A stretch of DNA of 64,000 nt, from positions 1 through 64,000 of the forward strand of contig JAIKVV010000081.1 of the NCBI GenBank assembly GCA_024685385.1, written 5' to 3'. Each line of letters begins with the position of its first letter. The first letter of the stretch is position 1. Under the pieces are notes generated by a model, which was not told the origin of the DNA, ran no database searches, and worked only from the letters and a program-made list of their open reading frames with translations. Of the stretch, positions 43,906 to 53,045 are shown one piece after another. The translations under genes and the position numbers were made by a program. The stretch comes from Saccharofermentans sp. (GTDB lineage Bacteria > Bacillota > Clostridia > Saccharofermentanales > Saccharofermentanaceae).

Positions 43906-45144
43906 CTATACTATCTTGTTCCTTATAAATTCATCGATGTTTGTCTTTCCGTTCACTCTGAAAGTCGGGATCAACGATACCATGATTATCGGAATGGTAA
44001 ATGCAAATATCTGCCAGATCGGGATCATCAATTGTCCGTATTCATATATCGACAGAGCAATTGTCGGAAAGATCGAGACAATGAGCAAGATCAGCATCTC
44101 TAAGGCAACAGAAGCATTGATCTTCCATACGGGAACGCCGACGCACATAAAGATACAGTATTTTGCCCGGTTCCTTACGGAACGGTTATACATTATCATC
44201 GCCAGAGCAAGAGTACATATGATCCCGCCGGTAATGGCAAGCGTTCCTATCAGGATAACATTCTTCTCGGATACATCCTTTGTCTCCGAGATCTCCACAC
44301 CGTCAGCAGGCTCAAGTTCCATGGTGTAAAACCCGTTTTTGGTCGTTATGGAGTTGATATATTTTTGCAGATCCAGATCCGGATTTGAAGTATGTATGAA
44401 TCCGTGATTGCGGAGACCTTGTTTGATCTCGCTTTCAAAATCGCGGGGAAATTCAGTTGCCATGATCATGTGGTCGTCAAGAGAATAAATACTTCCCAAA
44501 TAAGCGTAATAGCTCTCTTCTTTCAGGAATCCCACTACCTCTGCCTTGTCATGATCCGATCCGTTATCATATTCGATTATATCCCCGATTTCATATATTC
44601 CTTTGTAGTCATTGCCGAGAATAACACTGACGGGAGCATCCGGATCATTGTTATCGGAATCCGAAGCCGTAAAACCCCTTCCTTCCTTTACGGTCAGATT
44701 CAGCGCCCTGAAAGTCTTTTCAGAATAATTTACCGCATTTATGCAATAACATTCGGAATCGGAATCATAGGAAGACAGATCTTTGATCTTATCGCTATCA
44801 ACTATGTCTTCGGCATCTATGCTGCTATCGGAAAAATCATAGAAAAATACATCAGGATTCTTCTCGATCTCGTTATAAACTTCTATCCCGACAAAATACA
44901 TCGGAGTGCCGTTCTTTATATCGTCCAGATATGAATGCATGTTGCTGACATTCATGCGGACCATATAATTACTTGCGATACTGTCCTTGTCATAATAATC
45001 GCTGAAATGCTCTTTAAGGTAGTAGTAGTTCTGAACGAATACAAATACTGTTGCAGTACAAAGGATCATATTCAGAAGTATCAGCAAAGTCTCTTTCGGG
45101 TTATGAAAGATGGATCTTAAAGCACTGCTTACAACAAATCTCAT
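43906..45144 (-). CDS. FtsX-like permease, second subunit
   Basis: 412 residues: one membrane span near the N-terminus (about 15-37), a 240-residue extracytoplasmic domain, and three spans at the C-terminus (from about 285), the MacB/FtsX layout. ATG at 45144 overlaps the end of the preceding permease by 4 bases. With its sister and the ATPase it forms a mechanotransmission-type complex, either exporting or resisting a peptide. Confidence 0.85.
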   Translation of the reverse strand: MRFVVSSALRSIFHNPKETLLILLNMILCTATVFVFVQNYYYLKEHFSDYYDKDSIASNYMVRMNVSNMHSYLDDIKNGTPMYFVGIEVYNEIEKNPDVFFYDFSDSSIDAEDIVDSDKIKDLSSYDSDSECYCINAVNYSEKTFRALNLTVKEGRGFTASDSDNNDPDAPVSVILGNDYKGIYEIGDIIEYDNGSDHDKAEVVGFLKEESYYAYLGSIYSLDDHMIMATEFPRDFESEIKQGLRNHGFIHTSNPDLDLQKYINSITTKNGFYTMELEPADGVEISETKDVSEKNVILIGTLAITGGIICTLALAMIMYNRSVRNRAKYCIFMCVGVPVWKINASVALEMLILLIVSIFPTIALSIYEYGQLMIPIWQIFAFTIPIIMVSLIPTFRVNGKTNIDEFIRNKIV

Positions 45145-46283
45145 AGTTTTCTCACCACCTCTCCCGGCTTATTGATCAATATCATCAGTTCGGAAAAAAA
45201 CAAACCTGTCAAGAAGACAAATACGGCAACTGATAATAATGCATAAGCAACCGAAAAGATGTGACTCAGAGGAAGCGAAAAAACACCCGCCTTTATGAGA
45301 ACGATCAATACTATGACACCTGCCGCGATGCCTATAAGCGAATCACATATATATGATCTGCTTACTTTATAAAAGATCTTGTCCGAAGGGACACTGCATA
45401 ATTTCATGACGGATATCTTCATCCGCTGTCTTTCAGTATACTGGATCATCGTATTGGCAAATACAAACAACATAAGTGCCGCAATAAGGATCTTAAGATA
45501 TGTTTTCATATACATGCCGCCGGATACAACATCGATAAAAGCCAGAGGGATGTCATGTCTCTTTAATCCGCATCCGAAAAGGCCGTTTGCTTTAGATTCG
45601 GCTTTTTCGTAGACCTCTTCATTTGAGAAAGAACTGTCATAATAATAGATACCGTTGAGCTGTTCTTCCGGCGGCAGACTGCCGAGATTTACGAAAACAA
45701 GACTGTCCAAAGCCGATTTGCCGGTCAATCCCGCAATCCCGATCACTTCATATTTATTTTCCAGATAATCAAAATACTTAATACCGTTTTCCTCATAAAT
45801 CTGTTCTATATAATCATTTCCGATCACGGCAAGCGGCCGGTCAGATAAACATTCATCTTCAGTAAAAAAGCGCCCTTCAACAACAGGCGGAGTATAAATA
45901 TCCCCGGTACAATACACGGCACGAAGGATTCCTCTGTGCAGTGCGGAAAAATAAGATCCTTCAGGGGAAGAAAGCAATCTTTCGACTGCAGTACTGCCGT
46001 CATCATATACTTCATTTTTCAAAACGAAATCAGGATCAGATGCATCCTTCCCATAAGAAACTATCTGATTATCGGTTTCATCCGACATCGCGGTGAAATA
46101 TGCTTCTGCATGAGACGGATCATCAAATTCAAAGAACACCGCATCTCTCGTTATGAATCCCCTGGCGATCTGCTGATTCATATTATATTCGGCATCCGTA
46201 CACGTAAATATAAAGCCCACGGCGATAAAAGCCATGAACAGGAAACCTATTGTTATATCCATTGCAGGATGCTTTCTTTTCAT
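45141..46283 (-). CDS. FtsX-like permease, first subunit
   Basis: About 380 residues; FtsX/MacB layout with an N-terminal span, an extracytoplasmic domain (residues 30-270) and three C-terminal spans. I take the start at ATG 46283 (MKRKHPAMDIT) with AAAAGGA upstream; the longer frame begins inside the terminator hairpin of the peptide gene and has no ribosome site. In lactococcin-972-type loci a bacteriocin-associated integral membrane protein of this architecture occupies the same position. Confidence 0.82.
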   Translation of the reverse strand: MKRKHPAMDITIGFLFMAFIAVGFIFTCTDAEYNMNQQIARGFITRDAVFFEFDDPSHAEAYFTAMSDETDNQIVSYGKDASDPDFVLKNEVYDDGSTAVERLLSSPEGSYFSALHRGILRAVYCTGDIYTPPVVEGRFFTEDECLSDRPLAVIGNDYIEQIYEENGIKYFDYLENKYEVIGIAGLTGKSALDSLVFVNLGSLPPEEQLNGIYYYDSSFSNEEVYEKAESKANGLFGCGLKRHDIPLAFIDVVSGGMYMKTYLKILIAALMLFVFANTMIQYTERQRMKISVMKLCSVPSDKIFYKVSRSYICDSLIGIAAGVIVLIVLIKAGVFSLPLSHIFSVAYALLSVAVFVFLTGLFFSELMILINKPGEVVRKL

Positions 46284-46320
46284 TACTATTCCTTTTCTCA
46301 TTACACAAAATCTATGAAGG

Positions 46321-46352
46321 AAAGGACTGCAGACATCTGTCTGCAGTCCTTC
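46321..46352 (-). terminator. Terminator after the small secreted peptide gene
   Basis: Perfect 12-base stem GGACTGCAGACA/TGTCTGCAGTCC, tiny loop, then TTTCCTT on the minus strand. It lies between the peptide gene and the permeases, so it probably lets the peptide be expressed above the transporter genes. Confidence 0.75.
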
Positions 46353-46363
46353 CATCGGATCAA

Positions 46364-46720
46364 TTAATACTCGTAAGAGAAGAATGCGCCTGCACCGTTA
46401 GTTCCATAGGATCTGTCAACCCAGCAAGATGTTAATTTCTTGGATGTGTTCTTCTCCTTAACTGTACCGCTTTTCCAGCCACGCAATTCACTCTTTTTGT
46501 CTTGGAGAGCTATCTCATAATAATAATTGTAGTCTCCGTTCTTCATGTTTACATAAGCTCTGTTTTCAAGCGTACTGCCGTAATAACCGGCTTCTACGCC
46601 TTTCGACTGTATGTAATAATGCTTTTTGTCTTTCTTTGCAGCTGCTACCGGAGCTACTACCGCACAGCCGACCATTACTGCAGTCACCAGGATGACCCCC
46701 ACTTTTCTCTTTGATAACAT
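46364..46720 (-). CDS. Small secreted protein, lactococcin 972-like bacteriocin candidate
   Basis: 118 residues with a clear signal peptide (1-28, ending PVAAA). The mature 90 residues are Tyr/Gly/Asn-rich and end TNGAGAFFSYEY. An Asn-Tyr-rich middle, a GWKSGTV-type turn and an aromatic C-terminus resemble the lactococcin 972 family, which inhibits septum formation by binding lipid II. The downstream FtsX-permease/ATPase genes match the standard partners of that family. Similarity is by eye and weak, so an alternative is an unrelated secreted protein. AGGAGGAAAG lies before the ATG. Confidence 0.55.
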   Translation of the reverse strand: MLSKRKVGVILVTAVMVGCAVVAPVAAAKKDKKHYYIQSKGVEAGYYGSTLENRAYVNMKNGDYNYYYEIALQDKKSELRGWKSGTVKEKNTSKKLTSCWVDRSYGTNGAGAFFSYEY

Positions 46721-46752
46721 TTTTTCTTTCCTCCTGAAAAATATATTTATAT

Positions 46753-46965
46753 AACCCCCATAAAGGTCATATACCTTTTTGGCCGTATCAGGACTATGTT
46801 GTCCTTACGGCATTGACATTTGGGAAAAGGTAAAAAGACCTATTCAACCATGGCCGAAAAAAGATCAACTTAAAAGGCTGAAAATAACAGATATCTTCTC
46901 TCTGTCTTCATGTAACCCCCCAAATCAAAAATAAGATAAGATCATGTAAACACCCCCGTTACATG
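46753..46965 (-). promoter_or_regulatory. Repeat-rich region upstream of the peptide gene
   Basis: Within 336 bases without a gene (46721-47056): inverted repeat AAAGGT-N5-ACCTTT (46763-46779); nested hairpin GCCGTA..GGAC/GTCC..TACGGC (46782-46811); and three related boxes of a short A/T-rich motif joined to CCCCC (46753, 46908, 46942), the last being part of CATGTAA-N9-TTACATG. No clear -35/-10 pair is seen apart from AT-rich TATATAAATATA near 46740-46752. Nothing else is visible in this gap. Confidence 0.5.
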
Positions 46966-47056
46966 CTCCATAAAAACTCTACACTTAGTTCATTTTCGTG
47001 TCAATCGTATAATCTTGAAGGAATTAAAAACTAAACACCGGATAAGAATAATCTGC

Positions 47057-48625
47057 TCAAACCATCATCACGACCGGCAGGGCCGCGCATATCCCGTGAA
47101 GGAGACCTGCGATCTCGAAGAGGTCCGAATTGCGCTTGACGGGTATTGTCGCAATATAAGGAACGAATACCTGAAGCAGGCTGAATATTCCCGCTCCGAC
47201 TATCTGTGAAGAACCCGTTATCCTGCCCATTATTATCGCCATGACTGCCGGAACTGCCAGAACAACGGGATAAAGGGGCGTGCCGAAATAAGATCCGCCG
47301 CCCAAGCCTCCAAACCTCGATTTGCGGTCAATGAAGCCGAGCATTGCTATGGATGCAGCATCGACTACAAAGACGGTAACAAGAGCTACAACGCCCACGG
47401 CACTCATGGCTTTGTCGGTTATGCCGCTGAATATGAAGAAAACCGATATGAATATACCGACTTCAACTGCAAGCAGGAGAAGCGCATTTATCAAGGATCC
47501 GTCTTTACGTGCATACTTGACCTTGTTGGAAAGGAAGAATGGCGTATTCATTACGGCCATTACTGCGATCATTATCGTGGGTGCAAAACAAAGAAGATAT
47601 CCCGTGGCAGGTCTTGCGGAAGGGATAAGTGACATGACGAATATGCCGACGGACATGAATGCCGCAAAACCGCAGCTGATGATGAAAACCAATCCGTCGC
47701 GTCTTGTAAGGATCCCTGCTCCCTTGTCCGAATCCTGTACCGGAATGTGATAAAGGAAAAGGCACAATGATATGATCCCGGCAAACAGTGAAACTATCAA
47801 GGTTATATACCAGGCATTGATGCCGGCATAAGGAAGTTTGCCCGTATAGCATGCACCCAGATATCCTGCAAGTTCGGTCTGGAAAGAAGGGTATGCCATC
47901 TGAAGTCTCATGGGGGCAGAAGAAAAAGACATCGAAAGATACCTCGTCCCGTCGGATGACAGGTGTATCTCTGATGCAAAGAGGTTGTCTCTCTTTATCC
48001 CTGCCCCGTAGATCGTATCCACGGCAGAAAGCTTTTCGAAGAGCATGCGGGAATCGGACATCGAATCCACTGTTGCCTTGCTGTCGTTCTTGCCGAAGAT
48101 CGCAATATCGGCATCAGGGTTGTTCCTGCCAATGTCTGCAGTTGCCGCATTCCCGGGATAGTAAGGCGAGATCAGGACATATCCTAAGACGGAACTTCTA
48201 TCAGCGGAAGCATAGATGTCTTCCATCACATAGAATGCATCCTGGTAGCATGCGCATATTACGGCTTTTCGGCCGGCATATTCTTCCGGGATCCTGTATG
48301 CATCGGAAGTCTTGTCTTTGGCAGCATCAGGCGATAAGACCGCCATGTCAAGACCTGCGTTCTTAAGAGCGACTCTCATGGAAGAATAAGGAAAATAGTT
48401 TTCGGGAGATAAGCCGTTGCCGTTATCGGCGCCGTAGAAGATCACGACCGGAGATTGTTTGTCGGGAGCGGTCCTTGCAACAAAGAAGAGAACGCAGAGG
48501 GAAATGACCGCAAGAACCGAGATCACAGCGCAAACCATGGGAAAGATCCCCAGATGGCCTGATCTTACGCTTCTCTCACCAGCTCCGGAATAAGTGCCTT
48601 TTCTGTTGTTGCCGCTCTTCTTCAT
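47057..48625 (-). CDS. Unknown polytopic membrane protein with hydrolase-like outer domain
   Basis: I do not recognise a named family. 522 residues: a basic N-terminus, one membrane span (about 27-50), an extracytoplasmic domain of about 200 residues (55-260) with alpha/beta-hydrolase-like order (SPVVIFYGADNG, AVICACYQDAFYVM, YVLISPYYPGN, DADIAIFGKND), then about seven spans. The place where a hydrolase has G-x-Ser-x-G reads CACYQDA, so it may be inactive or use Cys. The gene starts 3 bases after murC ends, so it is made with a peptidoglycan precursor enzyme and may act on the cell wall. Confidence 0.75.
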   Translation of the reverse strand: MKKSGNNRKGTYSGAGERSVRSGHLGIFPMVCAVISVLAVISLCVLFFVARTAPDKQSPVVIFYGADNGNGLSPENYFPYSSMRVALKNAGLDMAVLSPDAAKDKTSDAYRIPEEYAGRKAVICACYQDAFYVMEDIYASADRSSVLGYVLISPYYPGNAATADIGRNNPDADIAIFGKNDSKATVDSMSDSRMLFEKLSAVDTIYGAGIKRDNLFASEIHLSSDGTRYLSMSFSSAPMRLQMAYPSFQTELAGYLGACYTGKLPYAGINAWYITLIVSLFAGIISLCLFLYHIPVQDSDKGAGILTRRDGLVFIISCGFAAFMSVGIFVMSLIPSARPATGYLLCFAPTIMIAVMAVMNTPFFLSNKVKYARKDGSLINALLLLAVEVGIFISVFFIFSGITDKAMSAVGVVALVTVFVVDAASIAMLGFIDRKSRFGGLGGGSYFGTPLYPVVLAVPAVMAIIMGRITGSSQIVGAGIFSLLQVFVPYIATIPVKRNSDLFEIAGLLHGICAALPVVMMV

Positions 48626-48628
48626 GGA

Positions 48629-50071
48629 TCAGTCCCTGACCAGTTCGTCACCTAAGGTCCTTATGTCTTCGGGGCCCAATATGAGCAGGATATCGTCAGG
48701 CTCTATAAGCTCGTCGATCCTTGCGATAAGGTCTTTACGGTCTTCGTAGAACTCCGCATCGCCGCCGCGGGCATTGATCTCATCCGAGATGTCCTTGCTC
48801 GATATGTCGTGATTATTGATCTCACGGTCAGAGAATATCTCCGCAAAGAGAACTTTCCTGCAAGGCAGGAGCGATGTTACATAATCTTCGAAAAGAAGTT
48901 TGGTGCGGTTGAATGTCAGAGGCTGGAAGACAACAAGGATATTGTTGTGGGGCATATTGGATGCCGCTTCCATGGTGGCTCTTGCTGCAGCCGGGTGATG
49001 CGCATAGTCAACGACTACTGTTGCACCGCGGTATTTGCCCTTGACCGTGTATCTGCCGTCGGCACCGCTGAACCTGTTAAGTCCCGCTACGATAGCCTCG
49101 GGCGATGCCCCGTTAAGATATGCAGCCGCAGCCGCATTAAGGGCATTGGATATGTTATGTCTGCCGGGAACCCTTAAGGAAACCGTTCCCAGAGTTTCGC
49201 CCTTATAGAGAAGATCGAAAACGGGAAGCCCGCCTTCGAAAGATATGTTGGCCGCGGCAAAATCAGGCGCCTTGCCTGTCTCGGGACAGATGCTGCCTGC
49301 AAGACCGCAGGTCACAACTGTCGGGAAAGTCCTTCCCGAAGATTCATAATTCCTGCGCGCAAGATCTACCGCTCTGGCGCTGTTGGCATCCCCTCCGGAT
49401 ACGACGACAAATCCATTGTCGTCAACCTTGTCAAGGAACTTGGCAAAAACATCGATTACGTCTTCTATCGTGGGATAGCAGTCCACATGATCGTGATCTA
49501 TGTTTGTTATGACCGCCGTCGTGGATCTGAAATGCAGGAAGGAACGGTTGAATTCACAAGCTTCTGACACAAGAAGGTTAAAGCCTCCGCCCTGTCTTAC
49601 GGTACCGCCGATCTCATCGAACTCGGCTCCGATATGCACGGCAGGATCAGCTCCGTCTTCCATCATTATCAGGGTCGTCATGGAAGTCGTGGTCGTCTTG
49701 CCGTGGGTTCCGGAGATATTGATGACTCTTTCATAACTGTCGGTTATGAGGCCCAGGAACTCGGCTCTGTCAAAGACCCTTATACCGCGGGCATTGCATT
49801 CTGCGACCTCGGGATTGTGAGGCAGGATGGCTGCCGTCTTTACGGCATAATCGGGAGCGAATTCATCTATGTTGGCGGCTATCTGAGTGTTGTAGATCCT
49901 GATCCCCGAACGGGCAAGGTCTTCAGTCCTTTCGGAAGGAGCCATGTCGGAACCTGCGACATCAAAGCCGTAGCCTGCGGCAAGCCTTGCCAGACCGCAC
50001 ATGGATATGCCTCCTATGCCGATGAAATATATCCTGGCGCCCTCTTTGAGCGATTTGATACCGCGATCCAT
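48629..50071 (-). CDS. murC: UDP-N-acetylmuramate-L-alanine ligase
   Basis: Adds the first amino acid to the peptidoglycan stem peptide. 480 residues: GIGGISMCGLARL (N-terminal Rossmann), the ATP loop SGTHGKTTTTSM (near 120), EACEFNRSFL, TNIDHDHVDCY, and the C-terminal domain with DYAHHPAA. All point to MurC and not MurD-F. ATG at 50071 with GGAGGAC upstream. It is followed by the unknown membrane protein. The lipase gene diverges from it. Confidence 0.94.
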   Translation of the reverse strand: MDRGIKSLKEGARIYFIGIGGISMCGLARLAAGYGFDVAGSDMAPSERTEDLARSGIRIYNTQIAANIDEFAPDYAVKTAAILPHNPEVAECNARGIRVFDRAEFLGLITDSYERVINISGTHGKTTTTSMTTLIMMEDGADPAVHIGAEFDEIGGTVRQGGGFNLLVSEACEFNRSFLHFRSTTAVITNIDHDHVDCYPTIEDVIDVFAKFLDKVDDNGFVVVSGGDANSARAVDLARRNYESSGRTFPTVVTCGLAGSICPETGKAPDFAAANISFEGGLPVFDLLYKGETLGTVSLRVPGRHNISNALNAAAAAYLNGASPEAIVAGLNRFSGADGRYTVKGKYRGATVVVDYAHHPAAARATMEAASNMPHNNILVVFQPLTFNRTKLLFEDYVTSLLPCRKVLFAEIFSDREINNHDISSKDISDEINARGGDAEFYEDRKDLIARIDELIEPDDILLILGPEDIRTLGDELVRD

Positions 50072-50089
50072 ATCAGATGTCCTCCGCTG

Positions 50090-50119
50090 TTACCATTAAA
50101 ACTTTCTTGTGATATTATA
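50090..50119. promoter_or_regulatory. Overlapping divergent promoters of murC and the lipase
   Basis: GATATTATATC is nearly palindromic and gives TATAAT leftward (50119-50114) for murC and TATTAT rightward (50113-50118) for the lipase; TTACCA (50090-50095) is 17 bases before the latter. The murC -35 box is not clear. The gap is only 87 bases. Confidence 0.5.
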
Positions 50120-50158
50120 TCAGTGTTTCCGAAAATCGCTAAAGGAGATGAGGGATTT

Positions 50159-51466
50159 TTGAATTATTTGGGATACATCCTCCTTATACTGACTACATGC
50201 GGACTGCCCGCGGTATATCTGTTCGACCTGGGTCAGATATGGTATTACATCCTGGGCGGCTTATTCATCCTGCTCAACATCTTCCCTTCTCTTACGCGCA
50301 AGTCCACGGCCAGATTGACCGGCCTTAACGACGGAAACACTCTCCTTATAGCCTTTCAATTGGCATTGATCCCCGACATATTGCTCCTCATCTTTGCAAT
50401 AGTCCTCTATCACGACGATCCTGCCAGAGTCTGGATCTTCGTTGCTATCGCATATACGGCCGAACTCATAACCTTCTGGAACGGCATAATCCGCGTATAT
50501 ATCCTGTCCAAGCAGTTAGGCATCAAGAGAAAACTTCTGGGACTTCTCTGCGGCATGGTGCCCATAGCCAATCTCTTCGTGCTCCACTACATCCTGATAG
50601 TTACCGGAAGAGAAGCCGACGAGGAAGATTACAAGAACAGGCTTAACGAAACCCGCGCCGAGAAAGAGATCTGCAAGACAAAATATCCGGTTCTCATGGT
50701 CCACGGCGTATTCTTCAGGGATTTCCGCTTCTTCAACTACTGGGGCAGGATCCCGGGCGAACTCATCCGCAACGGCTGCACCGTCTACTACGGCGACCAG
50801 ATGTCTGCCCAGTCCGTCGAAGTCTGCGGACAGGAAATAGCAAACAAGATCAAAGAGATCGTTGACAAGACCGGCTGCGGCAAGGTCAACATCATCGCCC
50901 ACTCCAAGGGAGGTCTGGACTCGCGTTACGCGATCTCAGTCCTCGGGGCTGCTCCTTATGTTGCATCCCTTACTACCGTCAACACTCCCCACAGGGGCTG
51001 CAAATTCGCAGACTACCTGCTCAATCAGGCGCCCGAATCCATGAAGATCAAGGTTGCAAACAAGTATAACGCCGCATTGAAAATCGCAGGAGACAAGGAC
51101 CCTGACTTCATCAAGGCCGTAACGGACCTGACCGCGACAAGATGCGAAGAATTAAACAAGATAATGCCTGACTCTCCCGAAGTCTACTATCAGAGTGTCG
51201 GATCCTGCGCTTACCATGCCGTAGGCGGAAGGTTCCCTCTCAATTTTTCATATCATCTGGTAAAGCGTTTCGACGGCAAGAACGACGGTCTCGTATCAGC
51301 GGATGCTATGCCCTGGGGCGAGAGTTTCACCTTTTATGAGCCCACCGGCGCAAGAGGAATCACCCACGGCGACATGATCGACCTTAACCGCGAAAACGTC
51401 GCAGGCTTCGATGTCCGCGAGAAATATGTCGAGATAGTATCCGGCCTTAAGGATAAAGGATTCTGA
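50159..51466 (+). CDS. Membrane-anchored lipase/esterase
   Basis: 435 residues on the minority strand. About five membrane spans (residues 1-155), then a cytosolic or external alpha/beta-hydrolase domain with the oxyanion loop MVHGVFF and the nucleophile elbow IIAHSKGGLDSRY (A-H-S-K-G), class-1 lipase-like; catalytic Asp and His are likely in KNDGLVSADAM and ITHGDMI. The start is TTG at 50159 with AAAGGAG 11 bases before; the frame extends further upstream only through murC. Substrate likely acylglycerol or a membrane lipid. Confidence 0.8.
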   Translation: MNYLGYILLILTTCGLPAVYLFDLGQIWYYILGGLFILLNIFPSLTRKSTARLTGLNDGNTLLIAFQLALIPDILLLIFAIVLYHDDPARVWIFVAIAYTAELITFWNGIIRVYILSKQLGIKRKLLGLLCGMVPIANLFVLHYILIVTGREADEEDYKNRLNETRAEKEICKTKYPVLMVHGVFFRDFRFFNYWGRIPGELIRNGCTVYYGDQMSAQSVEVCGQEIANKIKEIVDKTGCGKVNIIAHSKGGLDSRYAISVLGAAPYVASLTTVNTPHRGCKFADYLLNQAPESMKIKVANKYNAALKIAGDKDPDFIKAVTDLTATRCEELNKIMPDSPEVYYQSVGSCAYHAVGGRFPLNFSYHLVKRFDGKNDGLVSADAMPWGESFTFYEPTGARGITHGDMIDLNRENVAGFDVREKYVEIVSGLKDKGF

Positions 51467-51491
51467 TAAGGATCCTTTTACAGATCCGGGA

Positions 51492-51527
51492 TCCGGATAA
51501 ACCGGACCTCGTCTTCCGCTCTTTTTC
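51492..51527 (+). terminator. Weak terminator after the lipase
   Basis: TCCGG-ATAAA-CCGGA stem (51492-51506) followed by CTTTTTCT at about 51520, in the 69-base convergent gap before the acetyltransferase. Confidence 0.4.
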
Positions 51528-51535
51528 TCCCGGGA

Positions 51536-52321
51536 TTACTTATTTATCTGATCATTTATCGATCTTACGACATCAGAAGACTTTACGGTCATCTCTGCCC
51601 ATGCCGGAACAAGACCGCTACTGACCGCATTCCTTACTGACCTGATGTTGGACCAGGCCGTGCAGTAGAAAGGAACTTTTCCGCGTTCCAGGATCTCAAC
51701 GGCAAGATCAGATGTTATGGCAGATGCTATTCCCTTTCTTCTATATTCGGGAAGCACATCTACTCCTATCTGCCACATCTTCTCAGCATCGGCTGAACAG
51801 CCTGCCAAACCTATCAGTTTGTCACCGTCATAGGCTCCGGCAGCAATCATATCAAATTGTTTTCTGTCCGCGCATAATGCATTTGACCACTCGGGCAGAT
51901 ATAAACCGCCAAGCTCATCCTTTTCCAATATCCGGATATCGTACCCGCAAGACAGTTTCTCCAGTCTGTTAAGGTCCGGAAGATAATATTCAGCCATAAA
52001 GCAGACCGTCTGACCCAAAGGCGCCAGATGCTCATTCAGCCAGTGCATGTTGGGCGTCTCGAAACAATGGTAGAACTTATATTTCGAGACATATTCTTTC
52101 ACAACATCTTGGGTTTCATCCGTCACGCCTGCAACAACATTATTGCCGTAAGATATGAAATTGCATCCTATGGGCTGTTCATAGTAATTCTTGGCATTTT
52201 GAGCAGGCTTATATGGAACGGTAATGTTCTTATCCGACATAAAATCTTCAGCCTTGCAGCCGATATCGGCCGCTGACTGTTCCATCGCTATCTGCAAGAT
52301 GTCTTTATTTGTCATCTTCAT
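51536..52321 (-). CDS. GNAT-family N-acetyltransferase
   Basis: 261 residues with the acetyl-CoA site in the C-terminal half (VLPEYRRKGIASAITSDL, Q/RxxGxG/A-type loop) and a divergent N-terminal domain. Substrate unknown. ATG at 52321 with GAGGGA upstream. Ends face to face with the lipase gene and starts 5 bases after the kinase-like gene. Confidence 0.85.
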   Translation of the reverse strand: MKMTNKDILQIAMEQSAADIGCKAEDFMSDKNITVPYKPAQNAKNYYEQPIGCNFISYGNNVVAGVTDETQDVVKEYVSKYKFYHCFETPNMHWLNEHLAPLGQTVCFMAEYYLPDLNRLEKLSCGYDIRILEKDELGGLYLPEWSNALCADRKQFDMIAAGAYDGDKLIGLAGCSADAEKMWQIGVDVLPEYRRKGIASAITSDLAVEILERGKVPFYCTAWSNIRSVRNAVSSGLVPAWAEMTVKSSDVVRSINDQINK

Positions 52322-52326
52322 TCACT

Positions 52327-53031
52327 TTATCCCTCATCAGACTTTTCGCGTTTCCTTAAGATCTTGCATACTTTCACGGCATCCATGAACTCTTCTTCTG
52401 TCACGCCTGAATCCCACATCTGCGGAAGGACTCTCTCCTTATATACTGCCAAACCTTCCTGCGAATACTCATCGAATATCACATATGTCCTCGCGTAATC
52501 GAAAAGGGCAGGCGCGATCCTGGCATTCATCCAGTCAATAATCGTATAGTCATCAGATCCCGGCTTGACCAGGATGTTCAGAAAATGCATATCAAGATGA
52601 CAGAGGCAGTCACCGTATTTTTCCGAAAGCCTGCTTGTTATATCAAGCGCAAGATCCTTATCTGATCCGGTCAAAGTATGTTCGGCGAACTGAAAAAGTG
52701 TGGGCACCGGAACGTCGGATCCGGTCTTGCAGTGAACGGTCCTGAAAGCATCAGCCAGGATGTCAAAACTCGTTATATCACCTGCATTGGCACGGTTTTC
52801 GATTACCTCGCCTTCAACATAATCCATCTTTACGATATGCGGATCATCCGTCTCATAGTATCTGACAGGCGAAAGCCCCGCTTTATAAACACTTTCCTGA
52901 ACATCTGTCTCATACTTGATCCATTGAACAGGATAAGAAGGGTTATAGATCTTGTAAGCATAACAATGGTAGAGCAGGACTTCTGCCTGCGCCCCGGTTC
53001 CTATCTTTTCCTCTGTTCCGTCGAAAAACAT
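52327..53031 (-). CDS. Aminoglycoside-phosphotransferase-like kinase
   Basis: About 234 residues of the APH/choline-kinase fold. The catalytic loop HLDMHFLNILV and metal-binding IIDWMNA are intact; the N-lobe GTGAQAEVLLY is the nucleotide loop. Substrate unknown: small-molecule or protein kinase. I start at ATG 53031; a TTG 18 bases upstream overlaps the stop of the cation efflux gene and could be used by coupling. Confidence 0.8.
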   Translation of the reverse strand: MFFDGTEEKIGTGAQAEVLLYHCYAYKIYNPSYPVQWIKYETDVQESVYKAGLSPVRYYETDDPHIVKMDYVEGEVIENRANAGDITSFDILADAFRTVHCKTGSDVPVPTLFQFAEHTLTGSDKDLALDITSRLSEKYGDCLCHLDMHFLNILVKPGSDDYTIIDWMNARIAPALFDYARTYVIFDEYSQEGLAVYKERVLPQMWDSGVTEEEFMDAVKVCKILRKREKSDEG

Positions 53032-53045
53032 ATCCTTAACTAACC

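Noticed and set aside
45141-46355. Longer start for the first FtsX-like permease
   Set aside because: The extra 24 residues read through the terminator hairpin of the peptide gene; the ATG at 46283 has a ribosome site.
49634-50158. Long upstream extension of the lipase frame through murC
   Set aside because: Runs antisense through murC; ribosome site and TTG at 50159 fit a normal lipase with a membrane N-terminus.
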